This document shows positions 8,784 through 16,217 of a stretch of 64,000 nt of DNA, piece after piece. The notes under the pieces are model-generated. The model had not been told where the DNA came from. It was given only the letters and a program-made list of their open reading frames with translations, and searched no databases. Numbering within the stretch: position 1 is the stretch's first letter; every line of letters begins with the position of its first letter. This stretch comes from Balneolaceae bacterium (GTDB lineage Bacteria > Bacteroidota > Rhodothermia > Balneolales > Balneolaceae), in NCBI GenBank assembly GCA_017643365.1, contig JAEPNO010000005.1, positions 1-64,000 of the forward strand. The letters run 5' to 3'. A program made the translations under genes and the position numbers.

Positions 8784-9752
8784 TCACCACCCAAGGAGGT
8801 AGGCAAAAATAAGTGGAGCCACGATGGTGGCATCCGATTCGATGATAAACTTAGGAGTTTCGATGCCTAGCTTTCCCCAAGTGATTTTTTCATTAGGAAC
8901 CGCGCCGGAGTAGGAACCGTAGCTGGTTGTAGAGTCGGAAATTTGGCAGAAATAGCTCCAAAGAGGTGCATCAATGCCTAAGTCCTGATCCAACATCGGA
9001 ACCACACAGATTGGGAAATCGCCAGCGATACCGCCACCTATCTGGAAGAAGCCAATTCCGTTTTTTGAGTTATTTTGATACCAATCCGCTAAAAACATCA
9101 TGTATTCGATACCCGATTTCATTGCGTTTGGGGTGGTTCGACCTTCGATACAATGCGAAGCAAAGAAATTCCCACAGGTGGAATCTTCCCATCCGGGGAC
9201 GATAATTGGCAGATTCTTTTCCGCAGCAGCCAACAACCACGAGTTTTTAGGGTCGATTTGATACTCAGATTCTAAATCACCGGAAAGGAGTATATCATAG
9301 AAATATTCGTGTGGTAAATAGCGCTTGCCAGATTCCGAAGCATCAACCCATCGCTTCACCAAATGCTCTTCGATAGCTCTCATGGCTTCTTCTTCGGGGA
9401 TGCACGTATCAGTAACTCGATTGAAGTGGTTGTCGAGCAATTCCTGCTCGTCTTGCGGACTCAAATCCCGGTAATTTGGGATGCGTTTATAATGATTATG
9501 TGCCACGAGATTGAATACATCTTCTTCGAGATTCGCTCCGGTACATGTAATGATTTGCACCTTATCTTGACGAATCATTTCGGCCAATGAAATACCGAGT
9601 TCAGCAGTACTCATTGCACCGGCTAGCGTGATCATCATCTTTGAATTATTATTCAGTTGATCTTCGTAAGCCTTTGCTGCATCAACTAATGAGGCTGCGT
9701 TAAAATGTCTATAATGATGTTGAATAAATTCTGAAACGGGGCCTTTTTTCAT
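8784..9752 (-). CDS. Deoxyhypusine-synthase-family protein (polyamine metabolism)
   Basis: 322 aa, close in length to the family. The hallmark active-site lysine is present in the EKITWGK segment (Lys294), with the conserved NAD/polyamine-site features GAMSTAELG, TGANLEED and IGGGIAGDFPI. Archaeal and eukaryotic members transfer an aminobutyl group from spermidine to a lysine of eIF5A. Bacteria lack canonical eIF5A, and several bacterial homologues act on small polyamines (for example making homospermidine). It is the last gene of an operon beginning with arginine decarboxylase, so a polyamine substrate is the best guess. Start at 9752, 3 bp after the DUF2442 stop codon. Confidence 0.88.
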   Translation of the reverse strand: MKKGPVSEFIQHHYRHFNAASLVDAAKAYEDQLNNNSKMMITLAGAMSTAELGISLAEMIRQDKVQIITCTGANLEEDVFNLVAHNHYKRIPNYRDLSPQDEQELLDNHFNRVTDTCIPEEEAMRAIEEHLVKRWVDASESGKRYLPHEYFYDILLSGDLESEYQIDPKNSWLLAAAEKNLPIIVPGWEDSTCGNFFASHCIEGRTTPNAMKSGIEYMMFLADWYQNNSKNGIGFFQIGGGIAGDFPICVVPMLDQDLGIDAPLWSYFCQISDSTTSYGSYSGAVPNEKITWGKLGIETPKFIIESDATIVAPLIFAYLLGW

Positions 9753-9755
9753 TAA

Positions 9756-10010
9756 CTAAGATAATATGGTTTGGTTTTTTACAGCAATATCGTGTAGGAA
9801 TTCCGGTGAAAAATCTGCACCGTTTTCCCAGTAGATTGTCCAATCATTTAATTTAAAATCCGAGAATAAAGTTTTCTCTTTTAAAGGTTCAAACATTGTT
9901 CCTTTTAGGTAATCAGTAAAATCAACGTAACCGGATTCACCGGTGCTAAAAGTGAGTCTGATTTTATACTCACCAATATATTCTGCATGTGTAACTCTGA
10001 TCGTTGTCAT
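9756..10010 (-). CDS. DUF2442 protein
   Basis: 84 aa with the DUF2442 pattern: an N-terminal strand pair, then GYVDFTDYLKGTMFEPLKE and a WENGADFSPEFLHD segment near the C-terminus. DUF2442 proteins are often encoded beside DUF4160 proteins, as here, and the pair has toxin-antitoxin-like gene organisation, but no activity is established to my knowledge. It lies 5 bp after the DUF4160 gene and 3 bp before the deoxyhypusine-synthase homologue, so it must be co-transcribed with the polyamine genes. Confidence 0.82.
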   Translation of the reverse strand: MTTIRVTHAEYIGEYKIRLTFSTGESGYVDFTDYLKGTMFEPLKEKTLFSDFKLNDWTIYWENGADFSPEFLHDIAVKNQTILS

Positions 10011-10015
10011 ACTGA

Positions 10016-10273
10016 TTAAGCTAAAGGTTCAATTTTCTTTAAAGGTTCGCCGTCTTGGGCTAAATTCCAATCTTCCAATAATTCGTCGCGGTGTAAATCC
10101 ATCCATTCAAATATAAGATTTAATGCGCGTTTTGGCATAGTGCCGTGAACGAGCTGATCTTTAATCGAAATTACAACGCGGTATTCACCATAAGTAGCAT
10201 GAATATGAGGTGGATTGTGATCGAAATAGAATATCTGCACCACAATCCCATAAAAGGTCGATATAACAGGCAT
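10016..10273 (-). CDS. DUF4160 protein
   Basis: 85 aa with the DUF4160 signature: a short N-terminal strand, then FDHNPPHIHATYGEY, whose two His residues in PPHIH are the hallmark, and a helical C-terminus (RALNLIFEWMDLHRDELLEDW). Role unknown; it is commonly paired with DUF2442. It starts 9 bp after the stop of speA. The small spacers on both sides show it is part of the speA operon and not a separate unit. Confidence 0.85.
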   Translation of the reverse strand: MPVISTFYGIVVQIFYFDHNPPHIHATYGEYRVVISIKDQLVHGTMPKRALNLIFEWMDLHRDELLEDWNLAQDGEPLKKIEPLA

Positions 10274-10282
10274 ATCAGTAGT

Positions 10283-11689
10283 TTAATCGTTATAGCCTAA
10301 AATGTCTAACATGGTTTGAACGGATTGTTCATCGCGGTAGAGATACTCAATTTGATTGCCATTGTCGTCAACATCCACCACAATTTGTTTTGGGGATGGA
10401 ATCAGGCAATGTTTAATTCCGCCGTAGCCACTGATGGCATCCTGATAGGCGCCGGTATGGAAAAAACCAATGTACAACGGCTCAGGATCATCGTTTGGAT
10501 AGGTGGGAAGTACTACGTGTTGATCAAGTTGCTCGGAATTATAATAATCGTGTTGATCGCAGCTGATGCCGCCTATGTTTATCCTTTTTGATGGATTTCC
10601 CCATTTGTTAACCGGCAATAAAATGAACTTCTCATTAATCGACCAAGCATCGGGGATGGTATTCATCAGACTGTTATTGATGATGTACCACAGTTCGGCA
10701 TCGTTTTGCTGCTTTTTCGCAATTACTTCGAATATTACGGCTCCACTTTCGCCAACGGTATATTTGCCAAACTCGGTATAAATATCCGGGTGGGGAATAT
10801 TGTCAACCTCACAATGATCCACAATTCCTTCGATGATGTAATTGACAACTTCTTTGTAATCGTACTCAAAGCCTAAAGAATTGCTGATTGGAAATCCACC
10901 ACCAATGTTTAACGCGCTAATTTCCGGTGTAAGATTTTTAAGATCAGAATATAAATTCAGCGCCTTCTTAAACTCTCCCCAATAATACATCGAATCGGTG
11001 ATACCTGAGTCCACAAAGAAATGAAGCATACGCAAGTCAAACTTCGGATTGTCTTTAATTTTTGACTCAACTAATTCGATGATCTTACTGTGGCTCAATC
11101 CCATACGGGAAGTATAATATGCTGCCGAAGGCTCCTGTTCTACCGATAATCTAATCCCAATCTTGATCGGGCCACGAATATCTAACTGCTCTAAACGTTC
11201 AAGTTCATCCTCCGAATCAATAATGGTAATGGAATTGTGAAAACCGAGTTTATGCAATCGCTCGATCTTTTGTAAATAGTTCTCCGTTTTATACCCATTG
11301 TGGATGATGTATCGCTCTTCGTCGATGCGATGATTATCAAACAGCCGGTCTATCAAATCAATATCGAAGCTCGAAGATGTTTCGAGGCTTACGTTTTCTT
11401 TCATGGCTGAGCGCACTACATGACTGAAATGGCAGCATTTGGTGCAATAACAAAATTCATACGCTCCTTGATAGGCATGCGTTTGCATCACATCTTGAAA
11501 TATCGAACGTGCTTTTTGGATCTGAGATCTGATTTTTGGCAGATAGGTTAGACGAAAAGGAGTTCCGTATTTTTTTATAAGTTCAGCGAGATTTACACCA
11601 TTAAATTGTAAGCTTCCATCAACCAACTCAAAACCCTCTTGCGGGAATTCAAAGCTTTGCTCGATCAGCTCTTGATACGTATGATTCAT
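10283..11689 (-). CDS. speA: Biosynthetic arginine decarboxylase, short form
   Basis: 468 aa, alanine-racemase-fold PLP enzyme. The PLP lysine is Lys84 in FCYCTKCCHF. A glycine-rich phosphate-binding loop, LNIGGGFPIS, lies near residue 270, and the C-terminal half holds the FFHTGAYQDAISGYGG segment that completes the dimer active site. It should convert arginine to agmatine for putrescine/spermidine synthesis. It is much shorter than the roughly 630-aa SpeA of E. coli, which fits the compact form seen in Bacteroidota-type genomes, often near a deoxyhypusine-synthase homologue. The exact substrate (arginine or another diamino acid) is inferred. First gene of the four-gene polyamine operon; its start lies 18 bp from the divergent outer-membrane-protein start. 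Confidence 0.85.
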   Translation of the reverse strand: MNHTYQELIEQSFEFPQEGFELVDGSLQFNGVNLAELIKKYGTPFRLTYLPKIRSQIQKARSIFQDVMQTHAYQGAYEFCYCTKCCHFSHVVRSAMKENVSLETSSSFDIDLIDRLFDNHRIDEERYIIHNGYKTENYLQKIERLHKLGFHNSITIIDSEDELERLEQLDIRGPIKIGIRLSVEQEPSAAYYTSRMGLSHSKIIELVESKIKDNPKFDLRMLHFFVDSGITDSMYYWGEFKKALNLYSDLKNLTPEISALNIGGGFPISNSLGFEYDYKEVVNYIIEGIVDHCEVDNIPHPDIYTEFGKYTVGESGAVIFEVIAKKQQNDAELWYIINNSLMNTIPDAWSINEKFILLPVNKWGNPSKRINIGGISCDQHDYYNSEQLDQHVVLPTYPNDDPEPLYIGFFHTGAYQDAISGYGGIKHCLIPSPKQIVVDVDDNGNQIEYLYRDEQSVQTMLDILGYND

Positions 11690-11707
11690 TTATTATTTCG
11701 ATTTAAA

Positions 11708-13408
11708 ATGAGGGTAGCAAAGGTACTTAGAATACTTCAGATATGTAATAAGTCCGATTTTTTTAGTCTGATACAGATTCGTGTGCTCGTTTTTGGTTTT
11801 GCATTGTTGATCGGATTTTCATCCCAATCGGAAGCTCAACAATTTCAATTTCTTTCCGTGGATGGAACTGAGTTCACCTTTCCAGATGAGATAGAGAATC
11901 AAGTTCGTAACAAACCCGATTCAGGGGTTGAAGTTCTAACAACCTTTCTAGCCGACCAAGGATTTTTGAGCGTAAAAGTGAGTCGGCAAGGCAATAAATT
12001 TTTGATTATCCCGGGAATGGCCTTTTCGATGACGTTGATCATTTCATCAGGTAACACAACCATTGACTCAGTTACTGCAATCCCATATAAAAAGCAAAAG
12101 GTGGAAGAGTTGATCGGGGATGCGCTTGATTCGTTTATCGAAGTCGGATTTTACTTTGCAGAAGCTGAAATCACCCGTTTTGAGGTGGATACCACGGTTT
12201 TGTTGGTTGAAATCCAATCTGAAATAGTAAAAGGAGAACGTGTGTTTATAAGTGGGTTAATTACGGAAGGCAATCGTCTGAATTCCGATGCGTACATCAA
12301 CCGAATTTCGGGATTAGGTGATTCATTGGTTGCAAATCCAGCATCCATCACACAAATACAAGAAAGTCTTCGCCGAAGCGAGTTATTTGAAACGGTAACT
12401 AAGCCTGAGCTTCGCTTAGTAGACGAGGAGGCTTATCTCTTGGTTGAAGTAGAGGAGCGGCGTTTAAATCAATTTGACGGAGTTTTAGGCTATGTTCCGG
12501 ATGCAAACGGGAATGGACAGGTGGTTGGGGATGTCTCGCTGAATTTATGGTCGGTGTTTGCTGAAGGTAACGGCATTGATTTTTCGTATCAACGGATAGA
12601 GCCGGAGGTAAGTCGTTTACAGGCGCAAATCAAACAATATTGGATTGGTACACTTCCGATTGGCTTAGACGCAGGAATTCGTTTTTTCCAAAACGATACC
12701 ACTTATCAACATCGTGAGTTTTCGTTAGGTGGGTTTTATCGGGCATCATCACAACTTAAACTCACTTCCGGTCTATCTTTCGAAGGAACCACAGGCTCAA
12801 AGGCTAATCTCATTGAACCCGGAGGAAATCGAAGGACAGTTTCATTGGGTTTCGATATCTCAACTTTAGATCAATTTGAAGTGCCAACCCGTGGATTTAG
12901 AGCTGTACTTAGTGTGGGATTTTCGGATAAATCCATCGAGATAGATTCACTCAATAACAGCTCTCAACAACATTTGCGATCTTATTTAGCGGGATTTACT
13001 TCATTATCCGATCAAAGTGTGTTGGCTGCAAGATTACATTCATTTTTTCTTAATGGCGATGGAATCACCGATAGCGATTTATTTCGATTTGGAGGTGCAA
13101 AGTCGTTACGCGGGTTTGCTGAAGAACAGTTTGCAGCTTCAACAATGGTTTGGGGCGACTTGGAATATCGATTTCTGACCAACCGAGATTCCTACTTGTT
13201 CACCTTTGTTGCCGTCGGAAGATATCATCGGCCAAAATTGGTAACCGAACAAACCAATCAGTTTGTACAAACCGACTGGTTACATGCGTTCGGGTTTGGC
13301 TTGAATTACCGCGTTAGGGTGGGGCGTTTGAGTTTTTCTTACGCCATTTCGCCCATAAGTGGTTTTGGCAACGGCAAAGTGCATGTTGCGTTAAGTACCA
13401 GGCTGTAA
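11708..13408 (+). CDS. Omp85/BamA-type outer-membrane protein
   Basis: About 566 aa from the ATG at 11708. The frame is open further upstream but would then overlap the divergent speA gene, and a GTG at 11783 would give a shorter signal peptide, so the start is uncertain. The signal core VLVFGFALLIGF is followed by SSQSEAQQ. Residues about 30-250 look like POTRA-type domains and the rest like a surface-antigen (D15) 16-strand barrel. The FGGAKSLRGF segment near residue 468 contains the conserved (V/L)RGF motif of the Omp85 family. Such proteins insert or translocate other proteins across the outer membrane. At this size it is not the main BamA, so it is more likely an accessory member. Confidence 0.85.
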   Translation: MRVAKVLRILQICNKSDFFSLIQIRVLVFGFALLIGFSSQSEAQQFQFLSVDGTEFTFPDEIENQVRNKPDSGVEVLTTFLADQGFLSVKVSRQGNKFLIIPGMAFSMTLIISSGNTTIDSVTAIPYKKQKVEELIGDALDSFIEVGFYFAEAEITRFEVDTTVLLVEIQSEIVKGERVFISGLITEGNRLNSDAYINRISGLGDSLVANPASITQIQESLRRSELFETVTKPELRLVDEEAYLLVEVEERRLNQFDGVLGYVPDANGNGQVVGDVSLNLWSVFAEGNGIDFSYQRIEPEVSRLQAQIKQYWIGTLPIGLDAGIRFFQNDTTYQHREFSLGGFYRASSQLKLTSGLSFEGTTGSKANLIEPGGNRRTVSLGFDISTLDQFEVPTRGFRAVLSVGFSDKSIEIDSLNNSSQQHLRSYLAGFTSLSDQSVLAARLHSFFLNGDGITDSDLFRFGGAKSLRGFAEEQFAASTMVWGDLEYRFLTNRDSYLFTFVAVGRYHRPKLVTEQTNQFVQTDWLHAFGFGLNYRVRVGRLSFSYAISPISGFGNGKVHVALSTRL

Positions 13409-13413
13409 ATGTG

Positions 13414-14946
13414 TTAGTCGGCGCAGTGAGTAGCAATTAACTCGTCGGCATCTTCATTGCCCAATTGCTGTGCCAATACAAAATCGGTACAAGCCTTTTG
13501 TGAATTTTCAATTTCCAGATAAATTTCACCTCGTTCGAGATAAATTTCACTGTCTTGAGGATATAATTGAATGGAATTTGTGTAGTCGGAAATTGCTGCA
13601 TCGAAGTTGCCTAATTTCGCGTTCGAACGAGCACGGTAGTCGTAAGCTTCTGCCGACTCTTTATAAACATTTATTACTTCTGTTAGATCCGTTAACGCAT
13701 ATTCGTAATTCTCGGCATAGTATTCGTTCAATCCACGGCGGTAATAATACTCCAAGTTATCATCCGGATAGGCTTCGATTAATTCGGTATAAATCTCAAT
13801 AGCTTGGTCGTATTTTTCCTGATTTTCGTACATAATACCAATGTTCGAATAGTTTACAACTTGAGTACTATCTAAGCTAAATGCCTTTCGGAAATCCTCT
13901 ATTGCAAGATCATATTCCTCCAAATTACCGTAACTCAAGCCTCTCCGGTTAAAATTCCATTGCTCTGTATTATCCATCGAAATTGCTATTGTGTAATATT
14001 CGATGGCTTTTTCGTAAAGCTCAATTTGCTCGTAGGAGAAGCCGATATTTTGAAAGGTAATTACACTGGTACTGTCGATTTCAAGCACATCCGAATAGTA
14101 TTTTATGGCCATTTCATAATTGCCTTGTTGCAAATGGTTATACCCAATATTTTGAATGGCAGTCGGGTAATTTGGGGCTAGTTCAATAGCGCGTTCAAGA
14201 TGCACCAGGCTTTCATCAAATTCCTGCAAATAGATATAATTCAACCCAAAATTGTTATGGGTGACATGATTGGTTGAATCGAATTTTATGGCATTTTGAT
14301 AATCAGAAATTGCATCCTCATAAGCGCCGTTCATCATTTTTAAGTATCCCAGATTCTGATGTGCACTCGAAAAAGTAGAATCTAACTCAATGGCGCTATT
14401 AAAATCGGAGATTGCTCCGTAATAATCGCCAGATTTCATTTTACTTAACCCTCTAAAATTAAAAGCATCTTTATCATTTACTAATTTTAAAGCACTCGTT
14501 AATTCAGCAATGGCAAGTTGATAGTTACCGTTCTCATAATTGCTAACTCCATCTTCATAATGTTGAGTAGCCGTATCTAAATTGTTTTTTTCTTCCTCTT
14601 GTGCGGCTTCCATCATGAAAGTGAGTAGATCGGGGCATTGAGTGATTATCGAGTTAATAAATACGGGCATTAACTCATTCTCGAAATAGAGATCATTTTC
14701 GGCTTCGGTTTTCGTGCTATCCTCAAACAAAGTGGCAAAATCCAATGAATCGATGCCGGTCTTCTCCTTATAACATTCTTCCATTTTGTCTTCATCAAAA
14801 TTCTCGAACGTTTCGCCTTCATCTGTAATGCATTCACACAAAACACCAACAGCATCAGATATTAATTCTGCATCCGTTTGTTGGCTGAAAGTATGGATTG
14901 ATAAACTTGTCCAGAGTAAGAGTAAGGGAAATAGTTTTTTAATCAT
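13414..14946 (-). CDS. Secreted TPR-repeat protein
   Basis: 510 aa with a signal peptide (MIKKLFPLLLLWTSLSIHTFSQQ). An acidic Cys-containing N-terminal domain of about 110 residues (CECITDEGE, MEECYKE) precedes about eleven tetratricopeptide repeats from residue 125 to the end (patterns such as NIGYNHLQQGNYEMAIKYY). It is probably a periplasmic protein-protein interaction scaffold. It ends 5 bp from the stop of the convergent Omp85 gene, with no room for a terminator. No enzymatic domain is seen; the partner is unknown. Confidence 0.85.
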   Translation of the reverse strand: MIKKLFPLLLLWTSLSIHTFSQQTDAELISDAVGVLCECITDEGETFENFDEDKMEECYKEKTGIDSLDFATLFEDSTKTEAENDLYFENELMPVFINSIITQCPDLLTFMMEAAQEEEKNNLDTATQHYEDGVSNYENGNYQLAIAELTSALKLVNDKDAFNFRGLSKMKSGDYYGAISDFNSAIELDSTFSSAHQNLGYLKMMNGAYEDAISDYQNAIKFDSTNHVTHNNFGLNYIYLQEFDESLVHLERAIELAPNYPTAIQNIGYNHLQQGNYEMAIKYYSDVLEIDSTSVITFQNIGFSYEQIELYEKAIEYYTIAISMDNTEQWNFNRRGLSYGNLEEYDLAIEDFRKAFSLDSTQVVNYSNIGIMYENQEKYDQAIEIYTELIEAYPDDNLEYYYRRGLNEYYAENYEYALTDLTEVINVYKESAEAYDYRARSNAKLGNFDAAISDYTNSIQLYPQDSEIYLERGEIYLEIENSQKACTDFVLAQQLGNEDADELIATHCAD

Positions 14947-15049
14947 ACATAGTTACTTCTAAGAGAAAGCTGATAATAAGAGAAATGTAAGCTAGAAACA
15001 CTTTTGTAGGCTCAAATTTTTATCCTATTTTCTCAAATCATATTTAATG

Positions 15050-15163
15050 CTTATTAAGAAAGACTGAGGGAATGGGCCCGTAGAAGTCTTGGCAACCGTC
15101 TGAACTAACAAACTTAGAAAAGGTGCCAAATCCCACTTCGCTATTATTGCGAAGACAAATAAG
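15050..15163 (+). promoter_or_regulatory. SAM-I (S-box) riboswitch
   Basis: The conserved S-box core is readable in order: P1 5' strand cttatt (15050-15055), the aagaaag segment, gagggaatgggcccg, gaagtcttggcaacc, a variable hairpin, then ggtgccaaatccc, a short hairpin (ttcgctattattgcgaa) and the P1 3' strand aataag (15158-15163). It sits directly upstream of the split metH and metF genes, exactly where S-adenosylmethionine control is expected. After P1 there is only a weak hairpin (agtga / tcact, 15162-15181) with a poor T-run. A second aataag at 15189-15194 could compete for P1. Whether control is transcriptional or translational is open. Confidence 0.92.
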
Positions 15164-15209
15164 TGAGTTTTTTCCTTCACTCTTTGTTAATAAGCCAATT
15201 CCGAACAGA

Positions 15210-16217
15210 GTGAATATCAAAGAAATTTTACAACAGCGCATATTGGTACTTGATGGAGCGATGGGCACTATGATCCAGCGATTCGATCTCGCCGAAGTGG
15301 ATTTTCGTGGCGATCATTTTCAAGATTCTACCATAGATCTAAAAGGAAACAACGATCTGCTTTCTATAACACGTCCTGATGTGATTCAAAACATCCACGA
15401 ACAGTATTTAGAAGCAGGAGCCGATATTGTGGAAACAAATACCTTTAGCGGCACGAGCATTGCGCAAGCTGATTACGGGCTTGAATCCATTGTGTATGAG
15501 CTGAATTTTGAATCGGCTCGCATCGCCAAAGTTGCCTGCGATAATTACTCTGAAAAGAATCCTGCAAAACCTCGATTAGTTGCGGGAGCGATGGGACCAA
15601 CCAATAAAACGGCATCTCTTTCCCCGGATGTTGGACGACCGGAATACCGAGCTATTAGCTTCGATCAACTTGCATCAGCTTACAAAGAACAGGCACGTGG
15701 GTTAATAGATGGAGGTTCAGATTTGCTGCTCATCGAAACCATTTTTGACACCTTGAACGCAAAAGCGGCTATTTTTGGAATACTTGATCTCTTTGAAGAA
15801 ACTGGAACTGAGCTTCCAATCATGATTTCTGGTACCATCACCGATGCAAGTGGACGAACTCTTTCTGGTCAAACTGTTGAGGCATTTCTAATTTCACTTT
15901 CACATGCGCCCATTTTGTCGATTGGTTTAAACTGCGCACTTGGAGCTTCTCAACTAAAGCCATACGTAAAATCGCTGGCTCAAAATGCGGGTTATTTCAT
16001 AAGTGCGTATCCGAATGCTGGACTCCCAAACGAATTTGGGGAATACGATCAAGGTCCTGAAGCAATGGGTAAAGAAGTTCAATCATATCTCGAAGATGGA
16101 TTGGTGAATATTTTGGGCGGATGTTGTGGTACAACGCCCGATCACATAAAAGTAATGGCAGAGTTGGCTTCCGGTTATCAGCCGAGAACCATTGGCGAAG
16201 GAGTGCTTGCAGGATGA
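15210..16217 (+). CDS. Methionine synthase, homocysteine S-methyltransferase module
   Basis: 335 aa from the GTG at 15210. Upstream in-frame starts (for example at 15123) fall inside the riboswitch, so this start is strongly preferred and gives the usual N-terminus [20 protein letters not shown]. It is a TIM barrel binding homocysteine via zinc; the ligand cysteines are visible in GLNCALGA and in the double-Cys GGCCGTT. It corresponds to the first domain of cobalamin-dependent MetH, encoded here as a separate gene. The stop overlaps the start of the second metH gene (ATGA), so the two products are translationally coupled and must act as a complex. Confidence 0.92.
   Translation: MNIKEILQQRILVLDGAMGTMIQRFDLAEVDFRGDHFQDSTIDLKGNNDLLSITRPDVIQNIHEQYLEAGADIVETNTFSGTSIAQADYGLESIVYELNFESARIAKVACDNYSEKNPAKPRLVAGAMGPTNKTASLSPDVGRPEYRAISFDQLASAYKEQARGLIDGGSDLLLIETIFDTLNAKAAIFGILDLFEETGTELPIMISGTITDASGRTLSGQTVEAFLISLSHAPILSIGLNCALGASQLKPYVKSLAQNAGYFISAYPNAGLPNEFGEYDQGPEAMGKEVQSYLEDGLVNILGGCCGTTPDHIKVMAELASGYQPRTIGEGVLAG

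Noticed and set aside
8235-8833. Two similar minus-strand frames (8235-8441 and 8522-8833) as a duplicated gene
   Set aside because: They lie within the 287-bp repeat units, run across palindromic elements, and differ at about a dozen of 64 residues, so substitutions are not mainly silent. No domain or signal is present. I treat them as frames created by repeats.
11639-11707. Longer N-terminus of the Omp85-type protein from 11639
   Set aside because: It would overlap the divergent speA gene and place a long basic segment before the signal peptide.
16121-16213. Longer N-terminus of the second metH gene
   Set aside because: It would overlap the first metH gene deeply in another frame; the ATG at 16214 gives the classical 4-nt overlap and the conserved start.
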